A stretch of 64,000 bases of DNA from Lethocerus indicus. Taxonomy: Eukaryota > Arthropoda > Insecta > Hemiptera > Belostomatidae. The notes under the pieces are model-generated. The model did no database searches. It worked only from the letters and a program-made list of their open reading frames with translations, and had not been told where the DNA came from. The stretch is taken from positions 13,146,925 through 13,210,924 of the forward strand of contig JACDQD010000003.1 of assembly GCA_019843655.1 (NCBI GenBank), written 5' to 3'. The position numbers and the translations under genes were made by a program. Positions 25,644 to 45,616 of this stretch are shown piece by piece; the first letter of the stretch is position 1, and each line of letters begins with the position of its first letter.

Positions 25644-27518
25644 GTAAGTGTTTACCGCACTAAGTTTCGAATATCTGCTGATCACAATTCCACTGCAATA
25701 GGAATGAAATATTCTGTGTACTTTTATGGAGTGTGATTTCAGCCTATATCTTTGGACACATTCTGTTGCACACAAATAGTTAGTACAAGGTAGAGTTGTT
25801 TTATCCCCCCCCCGTACAATATTGTAGGTATGCAGGCCTCTTCAAAGTCCGATTGCGGGCGGAAAAAAAATTGTCGAAACAAAGTTCTGTTCTTTGGAGC
25901 GAGCGTGTCATTAGCGTCGAGAGTATTCAGATTTAACTGTACAGGACTGACAGACGGCTAAAGGGGTCTGTCGAGGACGGCCGTTCAGTCAAATCATCTG
26001 TATAACGGAGGGGACACTTAAATTGCTTATACTGTTATAGAGCAGTCAACCACCTGTTGTCCTCTCTCTTGTCCCTTGTCTCCTGTCTCCGGACCGCTTT
26101 GAATTATAGCACGCGCTAGAGCCCGACGCCCGAACGCATCCCTGTCTCATCCGTTAGTGGGATTAGATACTCGGCTTCCAGTCGGGAAATCCGTAAATGC
26201 CTTGAGGCGAATTATTTTGCCCTTATCCGTTTAGGAATTTTTTCAATTCGGAAGAAATAAACCCCAACGATAGTGCCTGATTCGTGGAGACAGCCGAATA
26301 TCGGTAAGACCCTATTTGTTCTTATTCTTAAACAAAGACACTAATGGTACCAGCATTTTTTATTCTTTCTATTCGGTGTATGAACATATACCACCAGTCA
26401 CTTTTAGTTTTTCTTTCTCTTTTATTTATTCGAATACCGGTTACCGTCCCTGGACTCTTTTTGCTAATGTTAAACGCATATTTCAAACGTATTATAAGAA
26501 CTCAGAAAGGGTTGTCACCTTGCCCGGGGCCGGCGGCATACGTGGACGGGGCTCGTGATGTCCCGAGGGGCGCTCTCCGTAATATTTTTTCTGAGGCGTC
26601 AGCGAGGAAATGGTGCGCGCTGGTGGGTCGGGCACGCCTATTTTTCTGCCGAAGGACGGAACCGACTCGGTCAAGTGATCTATTCACTCTGAGCGTACGG
26701 AAAAGTACGTGATCACCCTGGGCATTTAATGTTGTTCTTCCTGTTGCATTCCCCGGAATTGTGTACTCGAGAATACAATTCCTTAACCTCGCATATAGTA
26801 AAATATGTGTCCTTTCAAAATATATCTTCCGCATAAGGCTAGCCAAATATACGCAATTAATTTAAGTTTACAATAAGATGAATGCCGTAATACCCGTGGA
26901 ACAATGTCGTAGTAACACTCTTTTGCTTCTCCCTTTTTACATGGGAACAAACACTTGTTAGTGGTTTGGATGGAGAGTGTCGTGACGTATGAAATATATC
27001 GAGAACCTATTACTCGCGACGATAAAATTAATATATACAGAAAAGAAATGCTGTTCACGATTTTCCGTCGATTTTATTCAAAGTGCAGCACAAGAATAAT
27101 ATCGAATACAATCGGGTTCTGACGAAAATAGTGGGTTCTGACATTTTGTCACATGGGGGAGGTTAAATATTAAATACGTAAAATACTACATGTATATTAC
27201 ACCGTTCTACCCCCAGGAGGATAGAGAATGAACCAGGAAGATATTGGGCCGGTGGTGTTTGCGATATCTAAGGGCGTAGTGTATAGCGTTCGGGAGGTTA
27301 ATGGTATGCGGGAGGGAGGCAGGGCGGGCGGCGTACAGCGCTCTGAGCCAGAGGTGGAAATCGTGCACTGCCCTTTTGAGCAATTCACGAATCGTGATCA
27401 GCCGACCGACCCCGGGGAATTCCTCACGCTTGCGTAACACTCTTAAACCGTAACGGCCGGCCGGCGCTCTTTCTTCTACGTATAGATATAGAGTAGGGCC
27501 GTATATATGCACACACAT

Positions 27519-27526
<8 letters not shown>
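25644..27526. other. Noncoding mosaic DNA, no gene seen
   Basis: Contains a C homopolymer near 25806, CT-rich sequence at about 26055-26095 and a GC block at about 26510-26690. Open frames of 114-122 codons on both strands overlap across this block (26344-26846) and look like chance. A CA/TA mixed stretch leads into the AT microsatellite at 27527. Confidence 0.55.

Positions 27527-27580
<54 letters not shown>
27527..27580. repeat. AT dinucleotide microsatellite, 27 units
   Basis: An uninterrupted AT tract of 54 bp, the same length as the tract at 18647-18700, preceded by an imperfect ACAC/ACAT stretch. The 128-codon minus-strand frame through it is an artefact. Confidence 0.96.
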
Positions 27581-27582
<2 letters not shown>

Positions 27583-27811
27583 CTAGCTAACAATTAACAG
27601 ACAATGGAGACAACGCATCCGAGAAAGTCAACTGTACAAGGCCCGGACAGTAAATGTCGGCCGAACAATGAGCGATGTAAATTAAAAAAAAATAACGATA
27701 GACTCGTCCCGGTTCTAATGGCCGTTCGAATTAACTGTTATTGCCCAAGTGGGAAAAAACAGTGCGGGTAGCATCGTTTCGATTAGCGTTATAAAAGTTT
27801 AACAGGAACCT

Positions 27812-27840
27812 TATAAGCGTGTATCATAAACACGCTTGTA
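27812..27840. repeat. Hairpin with 11-bp stem
   Basis: Arms 27812-27822 and 27830-27840 pair over 11 positions (one G-T) with a 7-nt loop. Core arms are AAGCGTGT and ACACGCTT. Function unknown. Confidence 0.8.
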
Positions 27841-28064
27841 CATCCATTGTGTGCCTCCCAGGTAATATGCTACTCGGAATACATGAATATTATTCCATAC
27901 CAGTTTGAAATATTAATTTCATATGTTCCAAAGTTTTTTTCTATTGGCATATTCTTTACTGCTTTATTAATAGCCGACAGTGTACTTTCCACATCAATAA
28001 TACCGTGGGATGTTAGCAAAGAATTTCAATAAAATAACGTTATAGGAAACCCGTTCTATGCGTT

Positions 28065-28095
28065 TTTTATAGATTATTATTAATAGTCTATAAAA
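28065..28095. repeat. Near-perfect 31-bp palindrome
   Basis: Arms of 15 bp (28065-28079 and 28081-28095) around one central base, with a single mismatch that would be a G-U pair in RNA. The outer nine bases, TTTTATAGA and TCTATAAAA, are exact. Confidence 0.85.

Positions 28096-35851
<7,756 letters not shown>

Positions 35852-35891
<40 letters not shown>
35852..35891. repeat. AT dinucleotide microsatellite, 20 units
   Basis: An uninterrupted 40-bp AT tract, followed by GCATATATA. Confidence 0.95.
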
Positions 35892-35894
<3 letters not shown>

Positions 35895-38760
35895 TATATA
35901 TTGTTGTAATACATATATTTCAAGAATTGAGCCATGGAATCAATAGAAAAATTACAGTACGTACAGTAATACATTCGTTATGGAAATCCACCTCCATGTC
36001 CTGAATCGTATGATAAAGAAACATTTTTAAACATAATGGTATAAGTATGTTATAAGCACAAAGACGTACTTACAGGTGAATTACTCTAGGCCACTACGCG
36101 TTATGGTCTATTCAGAGCTAAGGACCTTGGAAAGGAGAATATCGCGTCGGCAAACAGTCTGTAATAATAAAATTAGAGGAATGAGAGTTACCGGGGAGAT
36201 TGGAGCGCTACAGGAAAATCGAAATCGGGTCTAATATTACTGGGATTATACAGTACCTACGTGTTTTCCTCAAGCAGGTTGATGACGGTAGTTTGTCTGA
36301 CATATACACGTCAGACGGAAGAAATATACACATACTGCTTAGCCTTGGAACATTTGGAAGAAAAGTAATCACTCAAACGTACTACAGGGGATGATTTTTA
36401 AACTAAGGATCAAGTGTACAATTTATTTGTGGGTATTTTCTGTTAGTTTTCATTCAGTCAAAAATTTCATTGAATACAGCGTTATTGAATAAGCGTTATT
36501 AGGTTACTGAACAGCTGCGATACTCAAATATTTCCATCTCAACCCATCTGGCATAATCCTACTATCGACTATTAAAATACTTTAAGAAATACTTGGTTCC
36601 CCTAGTGGGGATGAAAGGGTGCTCTTGGTTAGCTATATTGGAGGTACTAAGGAAGGTGGAAGCGGCCCCGGATCTACTTTAATCGACTTTAATCTGTCGT
36701 ACCGTTGTATCGTATCTGGAAAACTCGAGCGATGCGTGTGAATGATGATGGCCACCGTTATTTGTCGGCTTCGAACGGGTGATTCAGCCACCGCCCTGCG
36801 TTTACTGGAACGCGTTTTCTTCGATGACGAGGCTCGAGGCGGCATTGGACAGCGTCGGCCGGTGTGGAATCCACCGAGGAGGGCCCCATTATTCCGTCCA
36901 CCGACTGAGAATGGTCCGAATAATGGGAATAATCGAGTGGTGGGAGGCGGCGGAGCTATCGCGTCGTCCGGCCTATGGGATATTGGTGAGCCGACCTCGA
37001 TTTTACCCGCGGCCCGGACCATTTGTCCGCATCGTAAAGAGCTCTTTTGTACACATCATTCAAGAAAAAGCATGTCGGACGGTAGTTTTATGTTCCATCT
37101 ACACCGTTCTTCTAATTTTTATATGTCATACTGTAACTTCGAATCGTGAAATATTTATATCTATGCCCTTCAGTACCGAACATACAATACCCTATGCAAT
37201 AATGATGTACACCAAAACCTATCATAATGTACGTATGGTGTATGTAAGACAAATGTATTGCATATCTTAATTTGTACTTTTGTTCCAATGATTTCCACTA
37301 TTTATTTGTTACTTCATTCGTTATATTTATATTACTGTTTATGACATAAGCAGATTGTACACTGTAGTAATAACCACATTTCTATATAAGTTTATATTAT
37401 ATATCAATTTATTTACAGATCCCAAGAGGTTTTTCTTACCATATTCCTATTGCAAGAAACAGGATTGAAACGTAGAGACACGTTATTTAATGCGATTTTT
37501 AGAATTCAATTTGTTTTTGATTTACTGTAATACTTCCTGCGCCATTTTTTCGACGAAATGATACTCAGAAGGCCAAAGCGGCGTTTATTTCCTGCAGTCT
37601 CATGTTTACTGCCTTGACTTATACGTCGATTATTATGTTACGGTTAGTCACGATGAAGCAATCGGTAACCGGCGTCCTCTATTGAACTATTGCGCGGTCA
37701 CATTGCCAGTACACAGGTGCCGATGCAGCGTGGAAAAAGCACGGCGAAATTTAAATTCGGATTCATAAAATGTCGGACTTTTGAAAAGGGTACAGCGGCA
37801 CTCGGCTATGGGAGCCGATTTAAATTCAAACGAGAAGAGCTCAGATAGACAAATAAAGGCGAAAAGGGAAAAGAGAGAAAGAGTGGACAAGAGGGAGATG
37901 GAAATGGCGATTCTCTTATATAAGGACAACTCTTAAATAATTCAGAACTTATTCCCGGAGAAAAATGTTGTATCAGCTGCGGCACTGTGGGCACGGTTAC
38001 GTAAGAGCTTTGTTGGGGGTTCTGTCGGCTGTATATACCCGGAGTCGTGCGTCGGCAACAATCTGGGAGTGCCGCGCGCAGAATATGGATACCGAGACGG
38101 GGCCAGAATCGTAATAAAATCCGAGATTAGACACGGGAATTAATGGCAATTGAGATTTTATTGACCGATATAAAAATTGTGTCCTTCGTGCCTGTAGCAG
38201 AGCAGTAACTTAATGGCCGCAATGTTTTCCCGATTCCGTTTATAAATCGGACTAGATCTTGTCGAAATAACATGACTGCAGAATGCGAAAACTATTATAT
38301 TTCCCTACGTAAGTGGCAGTTTGACGGTAAATCAAAACTGAGATTGAACTTAAACGATACGGTGTTACGGCAAGAAAACACATTTAAAATAATTGCATCC
38401 GTGTCGCAGCCACTTTTATTGCCCATACCAAATGTATAATTTTAATTTCGGAAACAAGTTATTAAACTTAACCGACAGTAATCCTCAATTCAAATATACT
38501 TGCCGAAATAAAACAGCGGAGTTTTAACTTTTCTATCAATTCATACCTCCACACACTTATTTGTACTGGACCGGTTTAGATTTCTTGGTTCGGGCTCGGC
38601 GAGGTCGTACTCACGTTTGTCGGCTAGTCTAATACCAAACAAGCTGCAAGAGACGGCAATGATATTTTGAACTCCAGTATAAAATTTGGAGCCCTCTTAA
38701 GTTTTCATTAATTAGATTTCATGATTCTATCACGGCGAATTACTTTAAATTTCATTTTAG
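35892..38760. other. Noncoding mosaic DNA, no gene seen
   Basis: A GC-rich block at about 36640-37030 is open in several frames at once: plus 36742-37149 (135 codons), plus 36779-37270 (163 codons) and minus 36633-37022 (129 codons). That is the signature of high GC rather than of coding. A purine-rich tract lies at about 37838-37907. The remainder is AT-rich. A fair acceptor ends near 37418. Confidence 0.55.
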
Positions 38761-38859
38761 GAAGTGGGGAGGCATGGCGGCTACAATGGTAGCGAAGCGA
38801 ATCCGAACGCGCGGCCCTTATCGGTGTTTGTTCAGGAAATATCGTCTACCGTACAGAAA
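38761..38859 (+). other. Candidate 99-bp exon (33 codons)
   Basis: An acceptor (AAATTTCATTTTAG) ends at 38760, and a moderate donor (AAA then GTAATA) starts at 38860. The 99 nt are open in the first frame, in phase 0 at both ends. The peptide starts with a Gly/Asn-rich part and ends in RPLSVFVQEISSTVQK. The segment lies at the AT-to-GC boundary of a CpG-rich block (38760-39250). I recognise no family. The donor is not strong, and a chance open frame is quite possible in GC-rich sequence. Confidence 0.22.
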
Positions 38860-41800
38860 GTAATAAGGCCCAGAGTATAAGGCGCACGAATCTCGTCGGG
38901 GGGCGTTCGTGCGTATCGCTCGGATCCGGTATTTTGACTCGTCGTTTTAAAAATTAGAAACCGGCCGCCCGGACGGAATTCGAGGTGGGCGGGGCGGGTG
39001 TTCGATAGGGACCCGTCTGCATGAATTAAACGGGCGGTAGAATTGAATTTTAACGCTGGAAAGGGGCGGAGAACTCTTCATTTGTTGTCGGACTCCCCCT
39101 TTGTTTCCTCGCCCGGGAATCTGATAAGCGGCCGAGGAGCGCCCTATCGCCGGGCCTATCTTCCCGATACGGACGGCAGATCTCCAGAACCTCCCACCAG
39201 CAGGATTTTATTAAATCGTCACGAATATTTTGCGCCGCTGTCTAGTGGCGACCCACCATTGTAAGACACAGCAGAGGCTGGAGACGATTGCAAACCGTTT
39301 GAATTCTTATTACTAACGTCTATATTATATGAATTTTAACCGAAGAACTCGGACTTGGATTTACATCTGCTTATTCGATGGTGTTATGAAAGGCTGCCCG
39401 AAATCGGACATATACATTTAATGCATAACTCTAATTGCACATTCCTCGAGAGGACCTCACCACTTGCCGACGAGCCGGAGTGTAACCTGCAACCTACGGA
39501 GCATGAGACGTCTGTACAGGCAACTCTTTAACCTGCACTACCCTTCGAAATAATAACTTCAAAATAACAGAATACTCTTAGGATTATATCGTACATACAT
39601 CGCCAGACGCTTGTTACCATCCTACCTCATAGTCAATTCACTCGTATCTTTACTCCTTATCAACACTAAATTTATTGCCCACGGTTTTAATGCCGCACTT
39701 CAAGCAGCCACTACTAATTTCTTCTAACGCGGCAATAATCGTAAATGTCGTTATTCTAACCAACAATTTTGTTCAAAAATCTTTCACACGATTCAATTAC
39801 GACATCGACAGAATGAATGCTGTAACTTTCACGTTGAGTCATCCTTATCATTGCTTATTGCGGGGCAATAAATGAGGATATGAAAAGTCATCCGGACAAC
39901 GCAAACGGACGGCGTGATGCGACCGAGCCGTGAACAGACGCCCCGAAGGGCGAACGAATAATACGAAAGTTCATATGGCGCCATTATTCCGAAGAAAAAT
40001 CACGAATGTTTTTTCTTCGGGATTGGGATCCGAAAAAATTTGCAAAAACGATACCTCGTCAGGGGCGGTATTCGCAGCGCCTAACGAGGCTCGGCATCGG
40101 CCGCATAAGAAAGAAGAAGGGGAGAGGGACATTGTTTCGCCGTTAGGACGCCGTTAGTAACCGCTCGGCCCGTTATCAGTGGCAAGAAATATGTCCGGAT
40201 GAGCCCGGGGTAAATCTCCTATAGGATATTGCCGACTGTCACCCGGGTCTCTGCCCTCGCCCGACCGCGACGGTTATAAGCAGTTACCGTTCGTTTTATG
40301 GGATTACCGAACGGGACGTCGCCGCCATTTTAATTTTCCGATTAGCACAAGTGCGGATTAGCGGAATGACTAGTTCAACTCTCTCTTCAATAGTATTGAG
40401 CGTTGAAGTCTCCGCTCTTGAGTCGTGAAGCATTAGTTATTATATTATACACAGTCTGTATGCATTATTATATCGGATGATTAAAAAAATTGACAGTTCG
40501 TGTTGATTCATAAGACAGACAATGCTGGAATGGATAAGTACTACAGTCGAGAGTATAATGTTAGGTGAAAATTGTGTAATCTGGGTTTCTGTGTATTCAT
40601 GAGCGTTGGCGCCCTACGTAACCCTTATTCGGATTATGATTCGTGCCTATATGAAAGCAGAATACATTTGTAACGTCTAATCCGTGGACGAGTCGAGAGC
40701 GGCCGGCGTTGGTCTGGCTGGAGAAAGTTATGGGGAGTCATGGGGACGCCGGTTCGACTTCGGGGCCGGGCTAAATCACTAAATCAGCGGTCGCCCTCCG
40801 GGTGAAAGTACACGTCTCGGGAAAAAATCGAAAAGCTCCGCTCGGCTCCAAACTACGATCGGTGGAATGTTCATCGTGCGGCATTCGACACGGACCCGTC
40901 TAACTACGAACCGGCCGTCGTTAGAAATGGATGAGCCCGTGTCAGAGAAAGACAGCCGGGGCTCCCTCACAGAGATTTAATCTAAAAACTTGATAGCGGA
41001 CGTTATTCCAGAGCGCCGCTAGATTGATACATCTAACGATTAACCTAACCGTCATAAAACTAGGTTAATTCTCTTTCTATGGCCGATGGATGGAGACGAC
41101 CCTCATTAGATTCACACTGACTACTAGGACTGAGGCAGATACTTTAGTATAACCCTGGTCATCCGCCCCAATTACTACTGTCAGAAAATATACCAAATAT
41201 CAATTATATAAACCATTTATTTTTAATTATATAATATCATTATCGCCTTTAGTGGATATAAGTTTTCTTTTATTTGACATTGTAAAACAAGGCCATGGAT
41301 AACGTGACTGTACCATGTTCGAATATATTATAATTGAGGAAGAATCATTATTTCGACCTATTACTTCTTTATTTAGTAATTTAAAGTAGTGTGGTCAAAT
41401 AAGGATTAGCCGGTTTTTACAGTATTGCACTGGCCCGCGGTTGTCATCAGCCTAGAATGTAGTAATCATCATGCCATCGATTCGAGCCATTAGTTCGGCC
41501 ATTTGGCGCCCACTATTCAAAAAAGTAATTTGGCTCTAGTATAAGAGCCGGCCAAATTACTCTGCAAATAACATGTTGTCGCGTAACAGCTTTTAATGCG
41601 GCATACGCCAAGAAATATAAAACAGCAGTTCGATTCAACCCCTTATTTGTTTTCCGCCTTTCTCAAGGTGTACAAAACCTTCTAAAAGGCTGAAATACAA
41701 TACCTAATTCTTGGTTATAACTACACAAGTGAAGGGACGCAGTTTCAACGATTGTACTATTAAATAATATACCACATTCGTTTTTCTTCCTGGAATTCAT

Positions 41801-43145
41801 GTTAGCCAGTTATGTACATGCAGTATATGAAGTTATATAGTATGTCCTGTAGTGTGCTAATGTAGGGAAATAAACATTAAATAACCTAGACAATGTTACA
41901 GATACCTCAGGATAATATCCTAAAGTGTGCGCCTATTACAACAAATGTTTGGTTTACTGTCCTCAGATTCAGTAAAGGCGGTTTGAATTGATTAAGGTAG
42001 GGTATGAATAAGTAAATAAAATGAAACATAAATCCTACGATTCGTTTCGGACAAATATCAATGTAGTTCAGAAGAAAATTAATTATTCAAACCCCGGAAA
42101 GACTCTCCTCGGGACTACTAGTGGAATGGACGGAAAGTAAAATAAATTTATTCCACCACTCGTATCGAAATAAATCATAGTAGACCATCGTCCAGAGGGG
42201 ATTCTCGTTTAGTGGGGCCGGAGAAAGGAAGTTGGCGAAGGTCGTTCAAGGTTGGGGACTTGGCCTGGTCGCGGCTTAGCCGTTGTTCTTTACTTCGCCC
42301 CCATCACCCCCTCGCCCTTCATCCTTTTATTTGTCCCTTTTTATCCGTGCCGAGTAACGGTCGGTCTATTGCCGCAACAACAAGTATTTCTTACCACCCA
42401 CCCGGCCACATTAGAATAATGCGGTTTTGTTTACCGACATTTAATTCCCCGTACTGCGGACGCCCTTTGTCAACATCTGGAGAAATGTGTTTCAAATTGA
42501 GATAATAAAATTAATTGATCAAACAGTACGTTGTATTACACTTATTTTAATTACACAATGGAATGAATCAAAAACAAGAATTTAACAATTACATAATCAC
42601 GGGAGACATTTTCGCGAAGACAGATCGACGGTTGTTTATTATAGAGCATGATGAAACTGAAATTACATAGACGGAAGGATAAAATGTGGCAAATTGAACA
42701 GATCCATTTTGTAGGTAACCGATTTTCAAGTTCGAATTAACCCCGATAAAATCTCGACAACCGGGCACAGAGTTCCACTGACACGGCCGGTAATAATACA
42801 CAATTTCAATTAATTCCAACCGTAAACACAAACCGCGGCCGTATTATTGCGCTACGAGCGCTATTGCGCTCACTCGGCTTCCGTATAAGTGGGTTTCGCA
42901 AAAGAGACGCCGCCCGGTAGCTCAGATTATCGGCAGCGGATAAAATGTACTCGGTTGGGCCGTGTAGGGCTATAATTTTATCGGGAGTTTATCCGGGGAA
43001 ACCTAGCCTTTTTTACCTCCTCAATCTAGTAATGACGGCGGACGTGCCCCGACCCCAGCCAAAAGGTGTTTTGCACAATTCGAAAAACTTTCTTATCCCC
43101 AACCGAGGTCCGAGGCAGCACTTCGTGACCGCTGCCGAGGGATTG
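38860..43145. other. Noncoding mosaic DNA, no gene seen
   Basis: GC-rich blocks at about 38860-39250, 39900-40340, 40680-40970, 42190-42480 and 42830-43140; the rest is AT-rich. The block near 42911 has a tRNA-like start (CCCGGTAGCTCAG) without a T-arm. No open frame exceeds about 100 codons. Confidence 0.55.
41524..41561. repeat. Bulged hairpin, 14 paired bases
   Basis: The arm AGTAATTTGGCTCT (41524-41537) pairs with 41544-41561 (AGAGCC, four extra bases GGCC/CCGG, AAATTACT) over a 6-nt loop. All 14 bases of the left arm are paired. It is too short for a canonical pre-miRNA. Confidence 0.8.
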
Positions 43146-43510
43146 GGAGAAACGTAGTCAGGAAACCATTAGAGCGTTGGATGAATACATTTCGGGGATA
43201 TTCATTCACATCCTTCGCTACATCGCTGTACATATTTGTCGTACCGAATCGTTTATTTCGTCTAAACGTTTTACCAACATTTACGGTATTCGCTGGGCTA
43301 AAAATTAAAATGTAAATTCTTAAATGTCCAATTTTCTCAACCCGGCATCCCGTAAATCGCATTATTGACACATCAATTTGTAGATTACCGTCAATATTTG
43401 TTCGGGTCAGTCCCTCAGTGGCCATACATGTGTTTATGCAAATAACCCCAAGAACACATAAACATTCGAGTGAGCTACCATTATTGACCATTAGTGGAGA
43501 AACGTAGTCA
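43146..43510. repeat. 15-bp direct repeat flanking 335 bp
   Basis: GGAGAAACGTAGTCA occurs at 43146-43160 and 43496-43510. A 143-codon minus-strand open frame (43093-43524) overlaps the interval, but its product is unrecognised. A repeat of this length can occur by chance in 64 kb. The closeness is the only notable point. Confidence 0.6.
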
Positions 43511-45569
43511 TTTTTGGGAGTCAACCTTGGCCTATAGGCTTAAGACGTTTCCGCTACTTACAGGGTCTCGTAGTCAACTCGGATTCAGAATTAGGCATAA
43601 GAAATTGAAAAAGACGAGATTTTATTCGTTTTACAATATTTCTTGTCCAGGAACGATTTCCTAATACATTACGTCATAAAATAAAAAATATGATTTAGAA
43701 ACAACAAAAATTAAAGAGTTTAACTATACTTGAAGCAAGTTAGAGGAGTCTAAACATTAGCATTACATTGATGATTAAGTAAACAGAAATGAATTTATCC
43801 GCTGGGTAATATTCCCACACCCATAAAACTAAAATAGAGACCTTCTCGACAATAAGATAAGGGAGGTGTGGGATGGAGATCATTGCTCGGCTACTGGCAA
43901 GCGAAACTGAGCGCGGATTTTGTGTCGGCGAACAAGTCGAAAGAGGCACAAGTGCCATCAGAGTGCTGCATTCCCGAGCCCAAACAAGCCAGTAACGCGA
44001 TAAAGCTGTCCACCACCCGTATGCAAATCGCCCGATTTTACGGCCCCACTTCCTATTCCAGGCAATAAAGAAGAGTTCGATTTTCTGTTTTTCATTCATA
44101 CGTTTCGACCGATAAATACGTTGTAGAGTAATGGACCGCGGTTCAATTACACTCGTCTGAGACTGTTAAGGAATTCAAATAAGGAATATTATTCAAATAT
44201 ATTCGTATACAGTGTTAAGATTTCTGACTTCTGTCGACAAGGGTCGACCAAAAAAACATAGCAATACTAAGCAAAAGCGATACTAAGGAAAAGATGGGAA
44301 ACACCCGGACGAGGAGAGGATACGGAAAATCGGAGTGGTGAGGAATTTATTACAACTAATAATTATAACTGAAACGAACATTTAAATTAATGGGACAAAC
44401 CAAAAAACTCGATCGTATATAAAAATATTCATCAACTTATGAATTTTCAGAGCACTGAGTGTCATTAAAATAGCTGATGTTAACCGGCACAATAGAACAC
44501 CGGTATTATATGCTCCGTTCCTCGGCTCTTATTTATAAACCCGAGTTTCTCCAGTTATTATTCAATTTTCCCCATATCCCCGAGTTAACCCGTTGGTATC
44601 GGTGCCGAGCGGGCACCGTAACTTCGGTCGGAGGATGGCGACCATAAAATTGCGCGGTCTGAGATTTAGCGCGCAGGGGGTGAAGGTGGAGGGGACCCGG
44701 TATCGCCCCGAGGCTCGGCCCCTTAATAATTCGACTCGGATATTCCTTGCGCCACCTCCCGTGACACTTTCCAGTTTACGATACTCCCCGTTGAACGCCC
44801 GATGAGAAATGTTTGCGCAGTACGAGATCGTACGGCTCGGCCTCCGCTTTTTAAAAATATGAAATATAATACGCGTGAATTGTACACCTATCGGTTCACT
44901 TAACTGTCATTAATGTAATCTGAAGTTACTACAGGGAATTTTTTTGCGCTTTGTAGTTTATCGTTCAAAATGTTCTGACCGCGGGACCGAAATCACTTTT
45001 AAGTACCGTCGAGACAATTAGTTTCTTCGAATAGACGATACGAGCCATCCGACCATAACGGACCTGCCGCTTTAACGAGCCCCAGCCCGGAGCGACCGCC
45101 CTCCTAATGTTCCGGCTATTAGGCCCAACTCCCCGGGGGAGAACAAAGAGACGGACGAATTAAAGAGGACATTAGGTGGAGGTTGGGGAAATTTGTTAAC
45201 GTGGAGGAACACGGCCTAGTCTTCGGCCGACTGATATGGACACCTAAGGTAATGGTCCCTAGGCATTCCTCACTGAGTACATTGCCACATCGCATGGAAA
45301 TTCGGCTTTGGTCATCTTACCGTTTAATATCTGCCGCATAATTTACGAGGTAACCTCATGCTGAAGAACAATATTTTATTACAACGTTCCATCTTCCTTT
45401 AATAGGATCTTTGGAGCGTAATTTCTCTGTTTATTTTATATCATTAAAGGATGAGCACATTCCAAAACGTCAGTATGCATTTTTAATGGCAGGACTCGTT
45501 GAATGCGTCGAATCTATTAAAGAGAATAAAAAGAGTGAAGCTGAGAATTGCAGGGAAGAATGAAACAGA

Positions 45570-45616
45570 AACGGAGAGAGAGAGAGAGGTGTGAGAGGGA
45601 AAGAGAAAGAGAGAGA
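45570..45616. repeat. Imperfect GA-rich simple repeat
   Basis: GA dinucleotides with interruptions, in a longer purine-rich stretch (about 45518-45660). The minus-strand frame over it is Ser/Phe-rich low complexity. Confidence 0.9.

Noticed and set aside
27861..27866. Second ratchet-type CAG/GTAATA site
   Set aside because: Pyrimidine tract is short, no good branch point seen, and GTAATA is a weak donor.
36633..37270. Three overlapping open frames of 129-163 codons
   Set aside because: Simultaneous openness in different frames and strands reflects high GC rather than coding.
42911..42985. tRNA-like start CCCGGTAGCTCAG
   Set aside because: No T-arm/B-box at the right distance and no acceptor-stem pairing.
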